Shown here: positions 56,360 through 64,000 of the stretch, in pieces
How positions within the stretch are numbered: position 1 is the first letter of the stretch
Layout: every line of letters starts with the position of its first letter
DNA from: Sinonovacula constricta
Taxonomy: Eukaryota > Mollusca > Bivalvia > Cardiida > Solecurtidae
Length of the DNA: 64,000 nucleotides
Direction of reading: 5' to 3'
NCBI GenBank assembly: GCA_007844125.1
Contig: CM017557.1
Span: forward strand, 63,316,174-63,380,173
Notes under the pieces: generated by a model
The model's database searches: none
What the model saw: the letters and a program-made list of their open reading frames with translations, nothing else
What the model was told of the DNA's origin: nothing
Translations under genes and position numbers: made by a program

Positions 56360-58890
56360 TTCATATTTTGATCAGATAAGCTTGCCTGTTTTGTTCAACT
56401 CTCAGCGTATTTTATGTTTTTTTTACGCTTTTTACGTTTTATGCTATACTTAATTTGAAAATAAACTTCTGTTAAATAATAATCAGAGCCTGAAACAAAG
56501 AAGCTCATAATAAGTAGAGAAATGTAAGTAACTAAACATTCTTGTCGCTCATTATGCGTAATGTTTTCTTAAACTTCCTTGAAATGTCAAAAATGACTGG
56601 CAGTTAACACACCATCAACAAAACAACAGTAAAGAATGATACCTTGTATTACTCCATTTTAATAAAATAAAATTTAACACACTAACAAAAATACAAAGGT
56701 TAAGAATAATAACTTGTATTAACCCATCCAATGAAATAAGGGTGATATTTTATTTAATTCTAAACCAAACACAGGTTTAAAACCAAGAGGACGTTTTGTT
56801 TACTTAAGTTATATAATTTTATAGTTATATGGCTATATAATCACTGTTTTAAGTTACATACCTATACTGATTGCGCTTTGCTAAATATGATGTGCCGCAT
56901 TTAGAGATCCGTGGTTTTATCTCTGATATGTTGAAGTGTCTGATAAATCCTTGTATCTAACGTGTCGTTTAATTGATGTATTGCAATTTCAATCTAAATG
57001 TAACAAATCAATATTGACATGCTCAGTGCAGTTACATCATTTTTCGTGCTGTCATTCCTCGGGTACCTAATGGATCTCATAATGCACAATAGATTGCTTC
57101 AGTGTATTACTTTCTCATTAATGGAAATATCATGACAAATTACTATACCATATTTCCATATGAACCTATCTGGGGCGTTTTAATTTGGAACTTAAACCTT
57201 TAAAGAAATAACAAGAGATATGTTTGTAATTTTCATGTGGTGTTGGTGCACATCTTGTTTCAAACAAAGAAGATTGAATTATAAAGGAAAAGAAAATCCA
57301 TAAAGATATGATATTTTATTTCCGTTGTCGGTGGGAGATTAATCAAGAACTATATCTTTGGATAGAGAAATATTATATATAGTTTTCATAAGAAATCATG
57401 GGTGTAATCTGACAGCCTTTTTGAAGTCTAAAACAGTAAGACCCAACTCCTAATGCGCCACAATACTCTTATGTATCATTAATAACAGTATGTTAGCTTA
57501 AACAACTCATTTATAATACCGAAAGCTTTCTAATTAAACTTGAATGAACATTACCGAAATATTTACATAATCAGTTTGCAAAATATAAGTTAATTGAGCT
57601 GAAGTGTTTGTTTTAAAAAAAAAAGGCTTCACAAGTGAACGTCGAAAACGACCTGCAACTATTTGTGTCAGTTACATAATAAATCATTTAATATCCAAGC
57701 AAGCCATTTGTGTGTTTTTTCTGGTGGAAAATATAACAGAATACCAGTTCAATGCGATTTAATAACAATGAAGTTGGTGCAATATCTGTTTAAGATTTAA
57801 TTCTAAAATGCGAGGAATATGCAATGTTAATATATAGCTTATATATGACTTTTTCTTTAAACTATTAACACCATAATATTGGCGTCGACTTTGATGTAGA
57901 CATACACACGCATGATTTCCTCTGAAGTTTTTTGCTCTTAGCGATGTGATAAATCACCGAATCTCAAATTTTGTGCAACTTTCAACAAAACGTGGGGTTT
58001 CATACTAGTTACAATATTTCGCAAAATGCGAAAATATTATGCGGGTGTCCATTTTAGATATTACCTTTATCTTTTCAATGCGTTTTACTTTTAGAGACGT
58101 AGTCGACATCAAGTGGATAACTGAGCTATATGTCATGAAAAGATACATGTGATTGGGACATGTGAGAAGACAACAAGTAAGGGCGTACATAGGTCATTTC
58201 AATAAAAATATTGAAAATCGATATTTCATTAGATTATTAAACGTGATTTGAGGGATTGAAAAAAGTGTTTATATCTACGTAACACGGCTTCATATATAAA
58301 ATGCTACAAATTTGGCTACTTAAGTGCAAAACAATGTTGGAAGCCACATAATAGACGATACATGTTTTTTATGTGGAGCTAAACAAGAGTTGAGTAATAC
58401 TGGTTTTTATATTCTCAGTCTCCCAAAGTGCTGGTACGAGTCCCACTTTCATGACGGAATGTCATCCAGCTGAACTACAATGCACATGTGATTTATATGT
58501 TTGCCTATTGGTCTTCCTCCGTATGCAATAACTAGTCGCCGAAAGTATTATTATGATTGGGTTTGCGTTGCGCAAACTATCAACAGTCATCCAATCTTTT
58601 TGTTGTATTGCAAGTGTACTTTTTTCAGGTGTGAACATGAGAATGTTGCAAATTTAAATTGACAGGCTCTGTTCAGATACACCATATTGCTTACACATCA
58701 CAGGATCAAAATCAATGGCACTGTTGTAAATTAATATTGACAAGCTCTATAAAGTTATACCATAGTTACAACATATCAAACAATCTCTATGAAACCTTTG
58801 ATGAGGGAAAATAAATTGCATATGTGCATTAACTTCCGATCTGCTTAAAGGCCGGTAAATTAAAGGATACTCTTGTCAAATTAATAGTCA
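56360..58890 (+). repeat. Block T, copy D (collinear with C)
   Basis: Landmarks in the order of copy C: gcttgcctgttttgttcaac, atctaacgtgtcgtttaatt, attgcaatttcaatc, cctatctggggcgttttaat, gatattttatttccgttgtc...ggtgggag, the degenerate SINE (58415-58580), then gaaacctttgatg and gcatatgtgcattaacttcc. No coding sequence is recognised. Confidence 0.8.
58415..58580 (+). mobile_element. SINE family S1, degenerate copy in block D
   Basis: Contains ctggtacgagtcccacttt (B-box remnant), ggaatgtcatccagctgaac, ttggtcttcctccgtatg and tagtcgccgaaagtattatt. It lies at the same relative position as the copy in block C. Confidence 0.6.
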
Positions 58891-61800
58891 TTCGTTTAAG
58901 GCACAACTTTTAATGTTATATTCTTTCATCAACATAATATCCAAAACTAAAGTTTCAGTATTTATTGCCAGACAAGCAACAGTTGTTGCTTTTTTCTAAT
59001 TATTTTGTTTTTCAATGTCACACAAGAATAACATAATATTGCATTGTTTTTTGTATTTGTTACCATAACATTGGCTCCACAATATAATAAAAATAGTTTC
59101 ATTAATGTTTTTGTGTATTTGTTGTTATTACTCTGATTTTATATTTTCAATTGGTTGTAAAACAATAACAAAAATATGTCGCAAAAATAACTTTTGAACT
59201 CGATAATTTATCATATTCACACTGAAGATGCACTGAATCAAAAAATAAGCATGTGCATTTTAATATTAAAAAAGTGAAAAAATGCATATAAGTCAGTCGT
59301 TGTGTTTTGTCGTGTTACTGTAATTTTGATCTCTGAAACAAGTTTATGAAAATAAAAATGAATTTTGGTTTACTTTGTTCTTTTTCCTGATAGAGTTTTA
59401 GTTTCTCTACTAGTAATTATGTTTATTTTATACCACCGCACATTAAATTCACTTTACGAAGAGTGTGCAGTTTACTTACCCTATATTACTTGCCATTACT
59501 AAAACAATACAGCCTAATTTTGCGTACGAAGACTGATACTTCAGCATCATTTTCTTTGAAGGTGTTTTCTGTCAATTGGTTTATATGACAACAAAAATTG
59601 AAAAATAACCTTGTACAGCCGTAATAAAAGATAGATACCATAAAAACGCTTAAAGTGTATGATGTTGTATACTTTTGGGAATGTTGCACATTTTCATGCA
59701 CATGTTTGAGCCTAAATTCTTACAGGTATTATGACATATGTCCAACAACACCTTTGTTTGCAATACAAGTGAATCGATGTTAAAATGCCTCAGAAAAATT
59801 CTTTAAAGTCTTTTACGACAGTTAACACGTTAAGATATAAATGCGGATTAAATTATTTGTTTCATAATGTCAAGTGAATGCATTTCATCATCGGAAAGTG
59901 CAAGTGAAAAATTGCTCAATTACTGATTTAAACACGTTTTTTACTTATCAGTGTTATATGACCCGGCCAAACTGTGTGTTGGCTCCTTCGTAACTCTAGA
60001 GAGTCTCTAGAGAAGGGCAAATTTCATCTTTTACCTTGTATGAACCGAGCTAAATCAAATTCAGTTTTTAGTCAGAACCTTGTAACGTGATTTTACTTTT
60101 CACACTCGAACATTATGTTTTATTTTATGTTTAGCAGTATTGTATTGATAAAGTATTATTCTGAGTTCACTGCCCGAACTTAATAATACTCAATTAAATT
60201 AATAGCTAAGCATCGTTTCTTCGAGCTGTTTTTATCTCAAGGATAAACTCGTTTTATTGAGACATATGTTGAGTGGTGTACCAACACTACATAAATCAAA
60301 TGTAATTTATAAGAGGAATGAATTATTAAATGATATTGTGATTAACGTGCCGTTTAAAATTATGGCTAAACAACATTCGTAATACAATAGTGCACTATTT
60401 GATATCTAAAAACATCAACATTAACATAACGCAATACAACAAATGTATAAACAAATGAAAGTATCAAATAGCTTTTTCAACTTTAATTGAAAACATATCT
60501 TTTAGATGATAGGTCATGATATCCTGGTTAGCAGTATCACCATGTAAAAATATTTTTTAATATCGGAATAAACCAATAATAAGTCACTTTCATTATTAAT
60601 ATAAATCAACCTGATATTCACATATTTGTATTATAACGTTTCCGGAGATGGTGCAATTGTTTTTTTTTGCTTTGTTCTGTCAAAAAGAAAAAATTTCAAT
60701 TCAGTTGCATTTAACAATTCAGGAAGTATCATTTTATAGAGTGCATGGATAAATACAGATAAAGCATGGAATAGTTTTGCTTATCCTTTTCACAACAGTA
60801 CTGTTAAGTTATAAAAGATCACTGTAAATGATAACACTGATAATTAATAAACAAAATATAAGAATCCTGAAAAAAACATTTTAACCCCGCTTTCCATGAA
60901 ACAGGATAATAGATACAGTGTTATTAATATTTTCTGAAAAAGTAATCTAGTATAAAACATCATTGAAACATGACAATAATTCCGATATAGTTGCATTAAG
61001 TTTAGTTGTTCCTCTTTAAAGAAGATTTCGCAAAAACACGAAAAACAATATTATTAAGTCATTTTCACATAATAATAATTTTATATTTTATTGAAATCAT
61101 TTTTAACTTTAATAATCTCAATATATAAAGATAAAAAATTAATCGTCTTTTGTAAAGTTAAACAACTTGTATGTTTGAAAGAGCAACTGAAATGAATGTC
61201 AAAGAACATGGCTCAAAATACTTAGCTATACGTATATTTTGTATTCATCGGAGCAATCTAATTATGTTTTAACACAGATGTTTAACGTGCATCAAAAAAC
61301 AGTTATATTTAAAAGCATAAATCTTTTAGATATGTCTGTCGTTATAAAGAGACTGACAGAAAGCATAATGTTAAGTATTCGGTAAACTAGAATCATAAAA
61401 GATTCAAAAAGAAGATATCATTTATTGTCTTTTTATTTTAAGGAAATGTTATGTATGGCAGTTCAAACGAAGTTTAATACATTAAGCCCCAGGTGTCACA
61501 AAATATATTTAACTGCGGAATCAAGACTGCAATTTCAACAAACGTCTATTTGTTCTTTGCCAGTCATGCTAAGGATATGTGGGAAACCTTAAGGCAGCGA
61601 AGTTTGGACTTTGTAACCTGTATCTATATGACTCAAAATCAAGCAGATTTTTGTAAAAAAAAAGGTTTTTTATTAATATGCGTGTTTTCGTGAATGGGTT
61701 GCGTGCATGCGTGCTTTTGTGTACATTCTCTTCGCGATATAAAGATGAATATCAGTTAATATTATTATACACCGGAGTTCTCTAAGAAAAAGTGTAAATC

Positions 61801-62920
61801 AACATTTTCTCGTTTGTTTCATGTGTTAATGCGGTAATGGCTAGGAAGTTATAATATAACAAAAATGAAAAAAGAATTATTTATAATTCCAAAAGGATAT
61901 TATAAAAAGTATTTAAATATAATAATAAGATTTGCAGTTAGCTCAAGTGAGAAAAATGTCTCTTTAGATTAAAACCGTGATTAACTTAACTTTTTGTTGA
62001 GCAAATGTTTCGCTTCTCAGCACTTAAAAGCGGCTTTTTGCATTCGGTATTGTTGTAACTTTAACTTTTCTGGAAAGCGGTGAAAGGATCATATACAATT
62101 TTATTAACAGTAGTAGATAACAAATATTAAATGAATATCAAAATGGATTATTCATTTTATATAACATTGATATGTATTCTAATGTCGTTTACAGAAATGT
62201 GTTTTTTTAAAAAAGTTTACTGGTACTGTTTGTTTGTTTATTTGTGTGTCTGTTTGTTTGTTTGTTCGATCGTTTCTTTCTTTCTTTCTTAGATATCATA
62301 ACAAGATCACTAGTATTACGCTTTTCTAAACGATGCTTAGATACAATCCCTTATTATTAAAAAGCCTTAAAACTTGCTTGTTTTTTTAGAAAGTATATTG
62401 CACAATATTCAAATTTAGTTAAAAACTGCTCATTGTTCTTTGTTTTGAATAGTTTGATTTCATTAACTATCTTGTTTTCAAAATAATTAAACAGAATGCA
62501 ATCGATAAACATCTTTTTTTTATATATTATGTATATATCATCTTGCTTATTTTATCTCCAAATTCAAGACATGGTCATATGTTAGGGTTTTTCTATCATA
62601 TTTCATGACCCTTAATCGAATCCAACTCTTAAATGCCTTGATATCCCACATAACAACGTTTAACTCCACATTTGTGTGTATGCAAGTATTTTTTAAACTT
62701 TAAGTGCGACCTTATAGATTTTTAAAAAGAATTACGCATGTGGTTTGTTATGGCTTTAGTGCACGTGTACTTCATGTTTAAGCATGGTGTTTGTTAAAAT
62801 TCAAAATGCAAGTGTAAAATTAATACAAAGGTTTTAGAGTGAAATGCGTTTGGGGCATATGGCGAGAAAAAAAGAGGGTGCGTCTTTACATCGGTTTTCT
62901 TTTCTTTGCTTGCATCTTGA
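58891..62920. other. Gene-free stretch
   Basis: AT-rich. A mixed (TTTG)n / (TTTC)n run occurs at about 62228-62290. Open frames at 59486-59701 and 61493-61693 show no domain. Confidence 0.45.
62228..62290. repeat. (TTTG)n and (TTTC)n tetranucleotide tracts
   Basis: TTTG repeats with TTTA and TGTG interruptions, then a gatcg spacer and TTTC repeats. Confidence 0.9.
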
Positions 62921-62948
62921 GACACCCCCTAGGAAGTGCAAGGTTAGA

Positions 62949-63163
62949 AGCTTTGTAAAACTGGTTTAAGCACCCTAGTCGGTCCCCTTTGCCGTTCCAA
63001 TGTGGAAACTGTTAAATTTGTTTGTTTTTTTTTGTTTTATGACTCAATAGAGATTTGTTTTTGAAACATGTGGCTTGCAAATACATACTTTTGCCCTGTG
63101 TCTTTTCTAATTTTGGTATATGTTTCAATGCTTATAGGGCTTTGTCAAATTTCCTTATTATCG
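62949..63163 (+). repeat. Dispersed repeat R1, well-preserved copy
   Basis: In order: agctttgtaaaactggttta, agcaccctagtcggtcccct, gccgttccaatgtgg, catacttttgccctgtgtct and tatgtttcaatgcttatagg. Matches 20642-20870 over its full length. Confidence 0.8.
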
Positions 63164-63300
63164 CAATAATCAGTATGAAACCACTGTTCAACATCCCTTA
63201 CTAAACTAACTAAAATAGAAAAATTCCCTTTAAAGTCCATGCAAGTTAATTAAATTAACATATAACTTTGATTTAAATTAAAAAAAGTCTTTGACTTTGA

Positions 63301-63352
63301 TGTTTGGTATATGTTGCAATGCTCATAGGACTTTGTCATATATTCTTATTTG
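63301..63352 (+). repeat. Dispersed repeat R1, 3'-end fragment
   Basis: tttggtatatgttgcaatgc, then tcataggactttgtcatat and attcttatt. It is a nearly exact match to the R1 3' end, lies about 200 bp after the preceding full copy, and has no 5' part. Confidence 0.75.
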
Positions 63353-64000
63353 AATGAAATTGCCTCAAATAAGAAGGAAATAATGAAAACAGTATTTGAA
63401 AAACATTAGAAAAAACGAACATGAATTCTGTTGCAAATTTTGGAACGCGTATTAATGTAACATCGATTTGTGCGAAAATTATTATGCAAGAGTTTATTTG
63501 ATGCAGTACAAAAACCGCAAATTAATTCGGGAAGTTATAACTACTTGTCATTTCATTTCACGCATTTGACAAATACAGACTTCTGCAGATATTTTAACCT
63601 GTACATGTCACTACTGAATACACATTTTACCTGAGACATTACACATTTCCTGCCCAATACATTTGTCGATCTTAGGCAATTAGTGCATGAGTGGCGCGCC
63701 ATTTAAGTTTCTTGTCATGGATGGCATATTACGTCTTTTTTATTACAGTTATTAAATTAATGAAATAGAAAATGATCGTAGAGATCAAATGGATTAGAAA
63801 AAAATGAGTTTCATAATGTTACAGTGCCTACTATCAATATATCAATGTTTTAAATCTGACGACTATTTTATCAAGTTTTCCCATAAATTATATTTCTCGG
63901 TATAGTGGGAAATGAATGCCAACTGTGGTGTATGAAAGAAGATTTTTTTAACCTAAAAATGTCACATATGTCACATATGTATATATTTAATTGATTTACT
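63353..64000. other. Gene-free right end
   Basis: Nothing recognised apart from a direct repeat tcacatatgtcacatatg near 63962-63980. Confidence 0.45.

Noticed and set aside
59994..60013. ctctagag palindrome repeated twice as a regulatory site
   Set aside because: Short, isolated and without context.

Overview
The window is AT-rich animal nuclear DNA, most likely from a bivalve mollusc. The reasons are GT-AG intron-like structure, tRNA-derived SINEs with a conserved centre and tail like those of molluscan SINEs, a THAP/DDE transposon of the kind common in bivalves, and long TA, GT and ATG microsatellites. I do not name a species. There are no operons, no bacterial-type genes, no CRISPR array and no convincing host gene. 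The window reads as intergenic or intronic DNA built from mobile elements and old duplications.

The clearest object is one bounded DNA transposon at about 43848-48983 (5.1 kb, PIF/Harbinger-superfamily, ISL2EU-like). It has terminal inverted repeats sharing an outer 13-bp and an inner 19-bp identical block, and it is flanked by TA. It holds two convergent genes. A plus-strand gene of four inferred exons encodes a short SAP-like protein. A minus-strand gene has a THAP half-domain exon and a DDE transposase exon. The transposase is dead: the region between THAP and DDE is missing, the second catalytic Asp is Asn, and a TAG replaces a near-terminal Trp codon. Two SINEs and a 100-bp TA tract have since landed in the element, one SINE with a clean 16-bp target-site duplication.

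Left part (1-31500): an ATG microsatellite (180-256), SINE copies (2290-2470 and 8692-8850), a local duplication (3220-3680), a dispersed repeat I call R1 (copies from 9005 onward), a 386-bp TTAA-flanked MITE (13463-13848) whose empty site survives in a paralogous segment near 31212, and a minisatellite of alternating ~65-bp units (21901-22390).

Middle and right part (31500-64000): a 143-bp pure GT tract (33382-33524), then four diverged copies (A-D, near 36.5, 41.4, 50.7 and 56.9 kb) of a several-kb block. Once the transposon is subtracted, the spacing is 4-6 kb, which suggests an ancient tandem array. Blocks C and D stay collinear for about 2 kb and both carry the same degenerate SINE. Two open segments (32207-33045 and 55499-55696) look faintly like decayed coding sequence, but I recognise neither.
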